Origin: Bacillota bacterium
GTDB lineage: Bacteria; Bacillota; Sulfobacillia; JAJZYS01; JAJYTV01
NCBI GenBank assembly: GCA_021806845.1
Contig: JAKAPV010000160.1
Coordinates: forward strand, 1 to 7,008
Reading direction: 5' to 3'
DNA length: 7,008 nucleotides
The notes beneath the pieces were generated by a model that was not told the origin of the DNA, did not search any database, and was given only the letters and a program-made list of their open reading frames with translations. Made by a program: the position numbers and the translations under genes. Positions 1-5,786 of the stretch are shown piece after piece; position 1 is the first letter of the stretch; each line of letters begins with the position of its first letter.

Positions 1-134
1 CGACGCTCGAGCTCGCCGGCGGCTCGCTTCAGATCGCCTGGCGGGAGGACGGTCACGTGACGATGCGCGGGCCCGCCAGCATGAGTTTTCGTGGCTCCTT
101 TGCATGGCCTTGGGAGGAGAAAGCAGCGTGGTGA
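1..134 (+). CDS. dapF: Diaminopimelate epimerase, C-terminal end (partial)
   Basis: This is the last 43 codons of a gene that begins before the window, read in the frame starting at base 3 and stopping at TGA 132-134. The translation contains GGSLQIAW, then EDGHVTMRGPA and SFRGSF. This is the usual C-terminal pattern of DapF (GG-L-I-W, then DG-V-M-GPA, then F-G). DapF is a cytoplasmic, PLP-independent epimerase that converts LL-diaminopimelate to meso-diaminopimelate, the precursor of lysine and of peptidoglycan cross-links. The catalytic cysteines lie upstream and cannot be checked. The stop codon overlaps the start of dapL, whose product makes the substrate of this enzyme, and this supports the assignment. 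The tail after the conserved part is short and tryptophan-rich (AWPWEEKAAW). The family call is good despite the short fragment because both sequence pattern and neighbour agree. Confidence 0.85.
   Translation, partial: TLELAGGSLQIAWREDGHVTMRGPASMSFRGSFAWPWEEKAAW
112..119 (+). promoter_or_regulatory. Ribosome binding site setting the dapL start
   Basis: GGGAGGAG lies 8 bases before GTG 128 and 11 bases before the in-frame GTG at 131. The upstream ATG at 104 has no purine-rich site before it, so this Shine-Dalgarno sequence favours the GTG start. It lies inside the dapF coding end. Confidence 0.7.
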
Positions 135-1303
135 AGCTCGCCCGAAGGATGGACACCCTGCCCCCGTATCTTTTCGCGGCACTCGATGAAAGGCGCCGCG
201 CGGTCGAGCAGCGTGGCATAGAGGTCATCTCGCTCGGTATCGGCGACCCCGATCTTCCGAGCATGCCAATCGCGGTCGAGACCGTGCAGCGGGAGGCGGC
301 GCGCGTCCAAAACCACCGCTATCCGCGCTATGACGGGCTGCCGGCGTTCCGCGAGGCCCTCGCGCGGCACTACCAGCGCCGCTTCGGGGTGGCGGTAGAC
401 CCGCAGCGCGAGACCTTGACGGTCATCGGCTCGAAGGAAGGCCTCGCACACCTCATTTGGGCCTACGTCGAGCCGGGCGACGTCGTGCTCTCGCCCGATC
501 CCTCGTACCCCGTTTACGGGGCGCACACCGGCCTTGCGGGCGGTGAGGTGTATTCCTTGCCCCTGCGCGCGGAGATGGGCTTTTTGCCGGATCTCTCCGC
601 CATTCCTGAGGATGTGGCGCGCCGGGCGAAGCTGCTCTTCCTCAACTACCCGAACAACCCGACCGGCGCGACCTGCGACCTCGCGTACCTCAGGGCGGCG
701 GTGGAGTGGTGCCGCGAGCGGGACATCCTGCTCGTGCACGACGCGGCCTATGTCGAGATGACGCTCGAGGGTGAACCGGCGCACAGCGTCCTCGAGGTAG
801 AGGGCGCGAAGGACGTCGCGATCGAGTTCTACTCGCTCTCAAAGCCCTTCAACATGACCGGGTGGCGCCTCGGCGCCGTGCTCGGCAACCGCGAAGCGGT
901 CGCGGCCCTCGGCCGCATCAAGAACAACACCGACTCCGGCCAGTGGCATGCGATCCAGTACGCTGGCGCGGCTGCGCTCGAGAGCCACCCGGAAGCGTTC
1001 TTCGCCCAGATGAACGCCATCTACCGCCAGCGCAGGGACCGGCTGTTCGAGGGTCTCGCGCGCGTCGGCTGGGAAGCCACGCCGCCCAAGGCCACCTTCT
1101 ACGTCTGGGCGCCGGTGCCGGGCGGGGATGACCAGTCGTTCGCAGCGCAGCTGCTCGACGCGGGCGTCGTCGTCGTACCGGGATCTGGCTACGGCAAGCA
1201 CGGCGCCGGGTACGTCCGCCTATGCCTCACCGTGTCGGAGGAGGACATCGACCGCGTCGTCGAGCGCCTCGCAGCGCTGCACCCATCGCCCTTCGCGCGT
1301 TGA
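128..1303 (+). CDS. dapL: LL-diaminopimelate aminotransferase
   Basis: The product (391 residues from GTG 128) is a fold-type I PLP aminotransferase that fits the DapL family along its whole length. DapL moves an amino group from glutamate to tetrahydrodipicolinate, giving LL-diaminopimelate in one step and bypassing the succinylase or acetylase branches. Visible motifs are LPPYLF near the N-terminus, GIGDPDLP from about residue 37, IGSKEG 100-105, NYPNNPTG 173-180, HDAAY with Asp205 and Tyr208 (PLP contacts), SLSK with the Schiff-base Lys239, MTGWRLG, PKATFYVWAPVP 321-332, and Arg364 in VRLCLTV, the likely carboxylate-binding arginine. The start is set by GGGAGGAG at 112-119. GTG 131 is an equally legal start forming a GTGA overlap with the dapF stop, while ATG 104 lacks a ribosome site. 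Overlap with dapF implies translational coupling. The nearest alternative is another class I/II aminotransferase, but the match pattern and the dapF neighbour make DapL very likely. Confidence 0.93.
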   Translation: MVKLARRMDTLPPYLFAALDERRRAVEQRGIEVISLGIGDPDLPSMPIAVETVQREAARVQNHRYPRYDGLPAFREALARHYQRRFGVAVDPQRETLTVIGSKEGLAHLIWAYVEPGDVVLSPDPSYPVYGAHTGLAGGEVYSLPLRAEMGFLPDLSAIPEDVARRAKLLFLNYPNNPTGATCDLAYLRAAVEWCRERDILLVHDAAYVEMTLEGEPAHSVLEVEGAKDVAIEFYSLSKPFNMTGWRLGAVLGNREAVAALGRIKNNTDSGQWHAIQYAGAAALESHPEAFFAQMNAIYRQRRDRLFEGLARVGWEATPPKATFYVWAPVPGGDDQSFAAQLLDAGVVVVPGSGYGKHGAGYVRLCLTVSEEDIDRVVERLAALHPSPFAR

Positions 1304-1328
1304 CAAGGCGCTTTGCGTAGCCTATCGT
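1300..1328 (+). promoter_or_regulatory. Sigma-A-type promoter for the remA operon
   Basis: A perfect -35 box TTGACA (1300-1305) is followed by a 17-base spacer and TATCGT (1323-1328), which keeps T1, A2, T3 and T6 of the TATAAT consensus. Transcription would start near 1335, about 75 bases before the remA GTG. The -35 box contains the dapL stop codon TGA (1301-1303). It is one of the few AT-richer patches in the window and is correctly placed between two functionally separate gene groups. The call rests on motif and spacing only. Confidence 0.65.
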
Positions 1329-1355
1329 GAAGAATATATGAGCTTGGCCCACTGC

Positions 1356-1392
1356 GTGCGAGCAGGCGGCCGTCGCAAGAGCCTGCGCCCAC
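1356..1392 (+). promoter_or_regulatory. Possible leader hairpin upstream of remA
   Basis: In the predicted 5' leader, GCAGGC (1362-1367) can pair with GCCTGC (1381-1386) around a 13-base loop, and an outer GTG (1356-1358) can pair with CAC (1390-1392) across a 3x3 internal loop. The structure ends just before the GGGGAGGAG ribosome site (1397-1405) and has no T-run, so it is not a terminator. In GC-rich DNA such a stem can arise by chance, and no known riboswitch or leader class was recognised. Confidence 0.2.
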
Positions 1393-1411
1393 GGGTGGGG
1401 AGGAGATCCGC

Positions 1412-1705
1412 GTGGAGATTAAGCTCGTGAACATCGGCTTCGGCAACATCGTCTCTGCCAACCGGATCGTCGCCATCGTGAGCCCGGAGTCGGCGCCGAT
1501 CAAGCGCATCATCTCCGAGGCCCGCGACCGCTCGACGCTGATCGATGCGACGTACGGCCGGCGCACGCGCGCCGTGATCATCACGGACTCGGAGCACGTC
1601 GTACTTTCGGCGGTGCAGCCGGAAACGGTCGCGAACCGCCTGGCACAGCGCGCCAGCGAGGATGACGCGGCGGAGGAAGACGAGGAGGCGGAGCCGTCGG
1701 AGTGA
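1412..1705 (+). CDS. remA: RemA-family DNA-binding regulator (DUF370/YlzA)
   Basis: The 97-residue product begins MEIKLVNIGFGNIVSANR and closely follows Bacillus subtilis RemA (about 89 residues). RemA is a cytoplasmic DNA-binding regulator that activates extracellular-matrix and osmoprotection genes in B. subtilis. It forms ring-like oligomers that bind DNA. Residues reported as important there are present at the same positions: Arg18 and Pro29 (sites of loss-of-function alleles) and Arg50-Arg51 in TYGRRTRA, tied to DNA binding (from memory of the literature). The VSPESAPIKR and VLSAVQPETVA segments are also conserved. The GTG start has a strong ribosome site, GGGGAGGAG at 1397-1405, 6 bases upstream. 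After about residue 80 the protein ends in a strongly acidic tail (ASEDDAAEEDEEAEPSE) that I do not recall in Bacillus RemA. It is the first gene after the promoter at 1300-1328. In most Bacillota yicC precedes it and gmk follows it; neither is here. Confidence 0.93.
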   Translation: MEIKLVNIGFGNIVSANRIVAIVSPESAPIKRIISEARDRSTLIDATYGRRTRAVIITDSEHVVLSAVQPETVANRLAQRASEDDAAEEDEEAEPSE

Positions 1706-1721
1706 CGGCCCGTGCCGTTTT
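1704..1721 (+). terminator. Terminator-like hairpin between remA and rpoZ
   Basis: Immediately at the remA stop, GACGGC (1704-1709) can pair with GCCGTT (1714-1719; one G-U pair) around the 4-base loop CCGT, followed by T-residues (TTTT 1718-1721, partly within the stem). The layout resembles a short intrinsic terminator. The stem is only 5-6 base pairs and the T-run is short, so partial read-through (attenuation) is more likely than full termination. Confidence 0.3.
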
Positions 1722-1739
1722 AGAGGGAGGTATTGCGCG

Positions 1740-1943
1740 ATGATGCAGCCACCGCTGGAGCAGCTGACTTTGAGGCTCGATTCCAAGTACACGCTGGTCG
1801 TCGCGGCGGCGAAGCGCGCCCGCCAGCTTTTGGACGACGGCGCCGAAGACGAGCCCGGCCGTCCGAAGGCCGTCACGCAGGCGCTCTGGGAAATGGCGAA
1901 AGGCCAGCTGGCGTACGAGCGCCAGAAGACCGGAGTGAAGTGA
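1740..1943 (+). CDS. rpoZ: DNA-directed RNA polymerase omega subunit
   Basis: The 67-residue product is the omega subunit of RNA polymerase, which helps fold and hold the beta' subunit. The length is typical of Bacillota omega (B. subtilis YloH is also about 67 residues). The core LDSKYTLVVAAAKRARQL (about residues 13-30) is the omega signature (KY-LV--A--RAR). PKAVTQALWEMAKGQL near the C-terminus matches the helix that follows in the family. The start ATG 1740 has GAGGGAGGT (1723-1731) 8 bases upstream; a second ATG at 1743 would remove one residue. The open frame continues upstream to 1662, but that part overlaps remA, is arginine-rich and has no omega similarity. The stop overlaps the coaBC start as GTGA. 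The gene normally next upstream in Bacillota, gmk, is missing. Confidence 0.9.
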   Translation: MMQPPLEQLTLRLDSKYTLVVAAAKRARQLLDDGAEDEPGRPKAVTQALWEMAKGQLAYERQKTGVK

Positions 1944-3124
1944 GCCGGATCGTCCTCGGCGTCACCGGGGGCGTCGCAGCCTACAAAGCGGTGATGCTGG
2001 CAAGCCGCCTCCGTCAGTCGGGATACGACGTCGACGTCGTGCTGACCCCGGCGGCGGAGGCGTTCGTCACGCCCCTGAGCTTTTCCGCGGTCACCGGCCG
2101 CAGGGCCTACACGGACCGCGACCTCTTCGCGGCCGAAGGCCCGATTCTGCACGTGGCGCTCGCACAGACGGATCTTGTCATCGTGGCGCCGGCCAGCGCC
2201 GACTTCCTGGCCAAGGCGGCGCACGGCATTGCCGGGGACCTCCTGGGCACGCTTCTGCTGGCTGCGGCAGGCAAGGTGCTCCTCTGCCCCGCCATGGAGG
2301 ACGACATGTGGCGGCATCCGGCGACGCAGCGCGCCGTGCGCCAACTGCGCGCCGACGGCCGCACGGTGCTCGATCCCGCCGCGGGCCACCTCGCCTCCGG
2401 CCGCAGCGGCGTCGGGCGCCTGCCGGAGCCGGAGGAGATTCTCGCGCAGGCGCTGCGCATGCTGCGAGCGCAGACGCTGGGCGGCGCGCGGGTGCTCGTG
2501 ACGGCAGGGCCGACGCGCGAGTACATCGATCCCGTGCGCTTCATCTCCAATCCTTCGACGGGGCGCATGGGCATCGCCGTCGCCGAAGCGGCGCGGGATG
2601 CCGGCGCCGCCGTGACACTGGTGCTGGGCCCGTCCGAACTGCCTGCGCCGCAGGGCATCGAGGTCCTGGACGTGACCTCCGCCGCGGAGATGTACGCCGC
2701 GGTCGAGAGCCGTTTCCGCGACTGCGACGCCTTCGTCGCCACCGCGGCCGTCGCGGACCTGCGCCCGCGGGAGCGCCTGGGCCGGAAGATCAAGAAAGCC
2801 GACCTCGGCATGGAGCTTCCGATGGAGCGGACGACGGACATCCTCGCCTGGGCAGGCTCGGTGCGGACAAGCCGCCAGGTGCTCGTCGGCTTCGCAGCGG
2901 AGACAGGGGACGTTCCTGCGCAAGCCCGCAAAAAGCTCATGGAAAAGCATTGCGATATGGTGGTTGGCAATGACATCGGCGAGCCCGGCGCCGGGTTCGC
3001 CGCCGATACGAACCGCTGTCTCTTCGTCACCGGCGAAGGCGAGCAGGAGGTCGGGCCTGCGAGCAAGCGGCAGATCGGGGAGGAGATCATCGCCTTTGTC
3101 GCAGAGCGGCTCCGCGGACGGTGA
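1940..3124 (+). CDS. coaBC: Bifunctional phosphopantothenoylcysteine decarboxylase / phosphopantothenate-cysteine ligase
   Basis: The 394-residue product carries out two consecutive steps of coenzyme A synthesis: CoaB joins cysteine to 4'-phosphopantothenate, then CoaC decarboxylates the product to 4'-phosphopantetheine. The flavin-binding CoaC domain fills about residues 1-178: GVTGGVAAYKA (7-17), active-site-type His71, APASAD (83-88), PAMEDDMW (117-124) and LASGRSGVGR (151-160). The CoaB domain fills about 183-394: TAGPTRE (188-194), FISNPSTGRMG with Asn204, AAVADLRP (269-276), KIKK (283-286) and VGFAAET. Length and domain order are normal. Oddly, the Asn of E. coli PAMN is Glu120 and the Cys of E. 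coli QACG is Ser153, both catalytic in E. coli Dfp. The GTG 1940 start shares GTGA with the rpoZ stop and gives the expected N-terminus MSRIVLGVTGG. A weak GGAG (1932-1935) precedes it, so coupling to rpoZ is likely. The open frame runs upstream to 1733, but that part overlaps rpoZ. Confidence 0.92.
   Translation: MSRIVLGVTGGVAAYKAVMLASRLRQSGYDVDVVLTPAAEAFVTPLSFSAVTGRRAYTDRDLFAAEGPILHVALAQTDLVIVAPASADFLAKAAHGIAGDLLGTLLLAAAGKVLLCPAMEDDMWRHPATQRAVRQLRADGRTVLDPAAGHLASGRSGVGRLPEPEEILAQALRMLRAQTLGGARVLVTAGPTREYIDPVRFISNPSTGRMGIAVAEAARDAGAAVTLVLGPSELPAPQGIEVLDVTSAAEMYAAVESRFRDCDAFVATAAVADLRPRERLGRKIKKADLGMELPMERTTDILAWAGSVRTSRQVLVGFAAETGDVPAQARKKLMEKHCDMVVGNDIGEPGAGFAADTNRCLFVTGEGEQEVGPASKRQIGEEIIAFVAERLRGR
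3077..3085 (+). promoter_or_regulatory. Ribosome binding site setting the priA start
   Basis: GGGGAGGAG lies inside the coaBC 3' end, 10 bases before the in-frame TTG at 3096. It is identical to the remA site at 1397-1405. The next in-frame start candidate, GTG 3141, would cut into the conserved start of the priA product, so this site decides for TTG. Confidence 0.6.
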
Positions 3125-5219
3125 GCTCCGCGTCGCGCAGGTGGTGCTCGAGCGCGGCCCGCTCGTGCCGCTCGACTACCTCTGCCCGGACGGGCTGGAG
3201 GCGACTCCGGGCATGCTCGTGCGCGTGCCCTTCCGCCGCACGATCGCGCTCGGCATCGTCGTGTCGCAGGAGCCGCCGCAGGTAGATGCGGCCCGCCTGC
3301 GCCCGATCGCTGAGCTCGTCGGGCCGACGCTGCACGACCCGGCGGAAGCGGCGGCACTCGTGCGGTTTCTGCGCGAGCGCTACCTCGCCACCTGGCCCCA
3401 GGCGGCGCAGCCGCTCCTGCCGAGCGTGCGCGGCTTCCTGCCGGAGGCGGCGCGCTGGGAAGCAGCGGCAGGACGCGAGGAAGAGGCGGGCGAGCTCCTG
3501 CGCCGCGCGCCGCGCCAGCTAGAGGCGTACGAGTCGCTGCACACCGGTCCGCGCACGCTTCCTGCGGCACTCGCAAGGCAGCTCCAGCGCAAGGGACTGA
3601 TTGTCCGTCATCGCCCGCAGCGGCCGCCGGTCCCCGCCGCAGGCGGACCGGAGCCGACGCCCGCGCAGGCGGGTGCGCTTGCGCTGCTGCGCGCCGGGCA
3701 GGGAGGCGTGCACCTTCTGCACGGCGTCACCGGCAGCGGCAAGACGGAGATCTATTTCCGGCTGATCGAGGACGCGCTGCAGGCAGGGCGCGGCGCCATC
3801 CTGCTGGTGCCGGAGATCGCGCTCTCCGCCCAGCTCGTCTCCCTCGTGCAGGAGCGCTTTGGCCGCAGGGCCGCCGTGCTGCACTCCGCAGTCGGCGAGG
3901 CCGCGCGCCGCAGCGCGCTGCAGCGCCTGCGAAGCGGCGTCGCGGATGTGGTCGTCGGTCCCCGCTCGGCGATCTTCGCGCCGGTGGACGCGGGCGTCGT
4001 GATCATCGACGAGCAGCACGAGGCGAGCTACCAGCAGGACGAGTCCCCGCGCTACCACGCACAGGAGGTCGCGCTCAGGCGGGCGGCGCACCTCGGGGCG
4101 ACGCTCGTCCTCGGCTCCGCGACGCCGGACCTCGGCACGTACCATCTCGCGCGCACGGGGGCCATGGGACTCGTGGAGCTCCCCGAGCGCATCGGCGGGC
4201 GCCCCTTGCCGACGGTGCACGTCGCGGACCTGCGGCGGACGCCCGGGCGCATCTTCAGCGCGGAACTCCTGCAGCTCGTTTCAGAGAGCGTGTCGCGCGG
4301 ACAGCAGGCGATCCTGCTCCTGAACCGCAGGGGCTTTCATCCGAGCATGGTCTGCCAGAGCTGCGGACAGGTGCCGACCTGCCCGGACTGCTCGGTCGCT
4401 CTCGCCTACCACGACAGCGGCGAGGCGGTCTGCCACCTCTGCGGGCACCGGCGCAAGGCACCGGTCGCCTGCCCCGCCTGCGGGGGGCGCATGCGCCTCC
4501 TTGGCACGGGCACGCAGCGCGTCGCGCAGGCCGCGACGGAAGCCTGGCCGGGTGCGCGCATCCTGCGCCTCGATCGCGATGCGGTGCGCAACGTGGGGTC
4601 GGCGGACGAGGTCTACCGGGCCTTCCGCGACGGCGCGGCGGACATCCTCGTCGGAACGCAGATGGTCGCGAAGGGCTTCGACTTCCCCAAGGTCACAGCC
4701 GTGGGCGTAGTGGTCGCGGATATCGGCCTCTCGCAGCCCGACTTCCGCGCGGCCGAGCGGACGTTCCAGCTGCTGATGCAGGTCTCCGGCAGGGCGGGGC
4801 GTGCGGACGCGCCCGGCCGAGCGGTGATCCAGACCTTCGATCCGGAGCACCCTGCCGTTCGCTGCGCGGTGCGCCACGACTACGGGGGGTTCGCGCAGCG
4901 GGAACTCGCGGAGCGCGAGCGGGGAGGCTATCCGCCGTTTGGCGAGTTGCTCCTGATCGGATACTCTGGCAAGGAGGAAGCACAGGTGGCGGCCCTTGCG
5001 CAGGAGCGTACGGCTAAGCTGCGCGCAGCTGCGCCGGACGGCGTGCGCGTGCTGGGTCCCGTTCCCGCGCCGATCTACCGCGCGCAGGGACGCTACCGCT
5101 GGCAGACGCTGCTCTTGGCCGCGCGGCGCGAGCCCTTGCGCCGGCTCGCCGCGACGCTGCCGCAGGGCGATGGCGATCCGCGCGAGACGCCGCTCTTCGA
5201 CCCGCGGCAGTTCCGTTAG
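3096..5219 (+). CDS. priA: Primosomal replication-restart helicase PriA
   Basis: The product (707 residues from TTG 3096) is PriA, a superfamily 2 3'-5' DNA helicase that recognises stalled forks and loads the replicative helicase through the primosome. The N-terminal DNA-binding part begins RVAQVVLERGPLVPLDYLCPD, as expected for the 3'-end-binding domain. Walker A is GVTGSGKTE (Lys216), Walker B/DExH is IIDEQHEASYQQ (305-308 DEQH), and a two-zinc insert with eight cysteines spans about 420-462 (CQSCG, CPDC, CHLCG, CPACG). QMVAKGFDFP (522-531), a DIGLSQPDFRAAERTF segment and SGRAGR (564-569) are helicase motifs typical of PriA. Length is similar to E. coli PriA (732) and shorter than B. subtilis PriA (about 805). 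The start overlaps coaBC by 29 bases with a strong ribosome site at 3077-3085. The usual PriA DEEH reads DEQH here, at a position that varies among DExH helicases. Confidence 0.92.
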   Translation: MSQSGSADGELRVAQVVLERGPLVPLDYLCPDGLEATPGMLVRVPFRRTIALGIVVSQEPPQVDAARLRPIAELVGPTLHDPAEAAALVRFLRERYLATWPQAAQPLLPSVRGFLPEAARWEAAAGREEEAGELLRRAPRQLEAYESLHTGPRTLPAALARQLQRKGLIVRHRPQRPPVPAAGGPEPTPAQAGALALLRAGQGGVHLLHGVTGSGKTEIYFRLIEDALQAGRGAILLVPEIALSAQLVSLVQERFGRRAAVLHSAVGEAARRSALQRLRSGVADVVVGPRSAIFAPVDAGVVIIDEQHEASYQQDESPRYHAQEVALRRAAHLGATLVLGSATPDLGTYHLARTGAMGLVELPERIGGRPLPTVHVADLRRTPGRIFSAELLQLVSESVSRGQQAILLLNRRGFHPSMVCQSCGQVPTCPDCSVALAYHDSGEAVCHLCGHRRKAPVACPACGGRMRLLGTGTQRVAQAATEAWPGARILRLDRDAVRNVGSADEVYRAFRDGAADILVGTQMVAKGFDFPKVTAVGVVVADIGLSQPDFRAAERTFQLLMQVSGRAGRADAPGRAVIQTFDPEHPAVRCAVRHDYGGFAQRELAERERGGYPPFGELLLIGYSGKEEAQVAALAQERTAKLRAAAPDGVRVLGPVPAPIYRAQGRYRWQTLLLAARREPLRRLAATLPQGDGDPRETPLFDPRQFR

Positions 5220-5243
5220 AATCCTTCAGGGAGAGATTTTTTC

Positions 5244-5786
5244 ATGGCCATCATGGAGATCGTGAAGCACCCCTCCGACGTGTTGCGGCAGAAGGCGGAG
5301 CCTGTGCGCAAGGTGAACGCCGCCATCCGCCGCATCCTCGACGACATGGCGGAGACGATGTACGAGGCGCACGGGGTAGGGCTCGCCGGCAACCAGGTCG
5401 GCATCGCCAGGCGCCTCGTGGTGATCGACGTGGGCGACGGCCTTTTGAAGCTCATCAACCCGGAGATCGTCAGGCGCAGCGGAGAGATCGTGGAGGACAC
5501 CGAAGGCTGCCTCTCGATACCCGGATGGCAGGGCGAGGTGCCCCGCGACAAGGCCGTGCAGATGCGCGCGACGCTGCCGAACGGCCGCACAGCGTGGTTT
5601 GACGCGGAGGATCTCTTCGCCCGCGCCATCCAGCACGAGATCGACCACCTCGATGGCGTCCTCTTCCTCGACCGCGCGAGCAGCGTCTATGAGGTGACGC
5701 CGGCGGACGCGGCCGCGGGCGAGGAGTCCCAGGAGACGGAAGCGGACGGCGCGCAGACGGCGGCATCGACTCCGGGCGAGTCGTAG
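5244..5786 (+). CDS. def: Peptide deformylase
   Basis: The 180-residue product is peptide deformylase, the metalloenzyme that removes the N-formyl group from new proteins as they leave the ribosome. All three family motifs are present: GVGLAGNQVG (44-53, Gln51), EGCLSIPG with metal ligand Cys89, and QHEIDHLDG with metal ligands His131 and His135 and catalytic Glu132. Motif 1 reads GLAGNQ where GLAAxQ is more usual, a small change. From about residue 150 the protein has an acidic, alanine- and glutamate-rich tail of about 30 residues ending TAASTPGES, probably disordered. ATG 5244 follows AGGGAG (5228-5233) at 10 bases, 24 bases after the priA stop; ATG 5253 is a possible alternative start. 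The stop abuts the fmt start, and def-fmt pairing is widespread because the two enzymes act at opposite ends of the formylmethionine cycle. Confidence 0.95.
   Translation: MAIMEIVKHPSDVLRQKAEPVRKVNAAIRRILDDMAETMYEAHGVGLAGNQVGIARRLVVIDVGDGLLKLINPEIVRRSGEIVEDTEGCLSIPGWQGEVPRDKAVQMRATLPNGRTAWFDAEDLFARAIQHEIDHLDGVLFLDRASSVYEVTPADAAAGEESQETEADGAQTAASTPGES

Noticed and set aside
104..127. ATG 104 as the dapL start
   Set aside because: No ribosome site precedes it, the extra eight residues are not part of the family pattern, and GGGAGGAG lies between it and the better GTG starts.
1338..1430. Short open frame of 30 codons in the remA leader
   Set aside because: It starts only a few bases after the predicted transcript start, has no clear ribosome site, an arginine-rich sequence without similarity, and runs into remA.
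1733..1939. Upstream extension of the coaBC frame to 1733
   Set aside because: It overlaps rpoZ almost completely, has no CoaC similarity, and the GTG at 1940 gives the standard N-terminus.
1322..2950. Long reverse-strand open frame of 542 codons opposite remA, rpoZ and coaBC
   Set aside because: It is an arginine-, alanine- and histidine-rich shadow that arises from GC-rich codon usage of the + strand genes. No protein motif is visible, and the + strand genes are certain.
2107..3576. Reverse-strand open frame of 489 codons opposite coaBC and priA
   Set aside because: Composition is Arg/Ala/Ser/Pro-rich, typical of an antisense shadow in GC-rich DNA, with no motifs.
5237..5242. Run of six T between priA and def as a possible terminator
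   Set aside because: No stable stem precedes it; only a 3-bp CCT/AGG pairing is possible, and the purine stretch is better explained as the def ribosome site with an AT-rich spacer.
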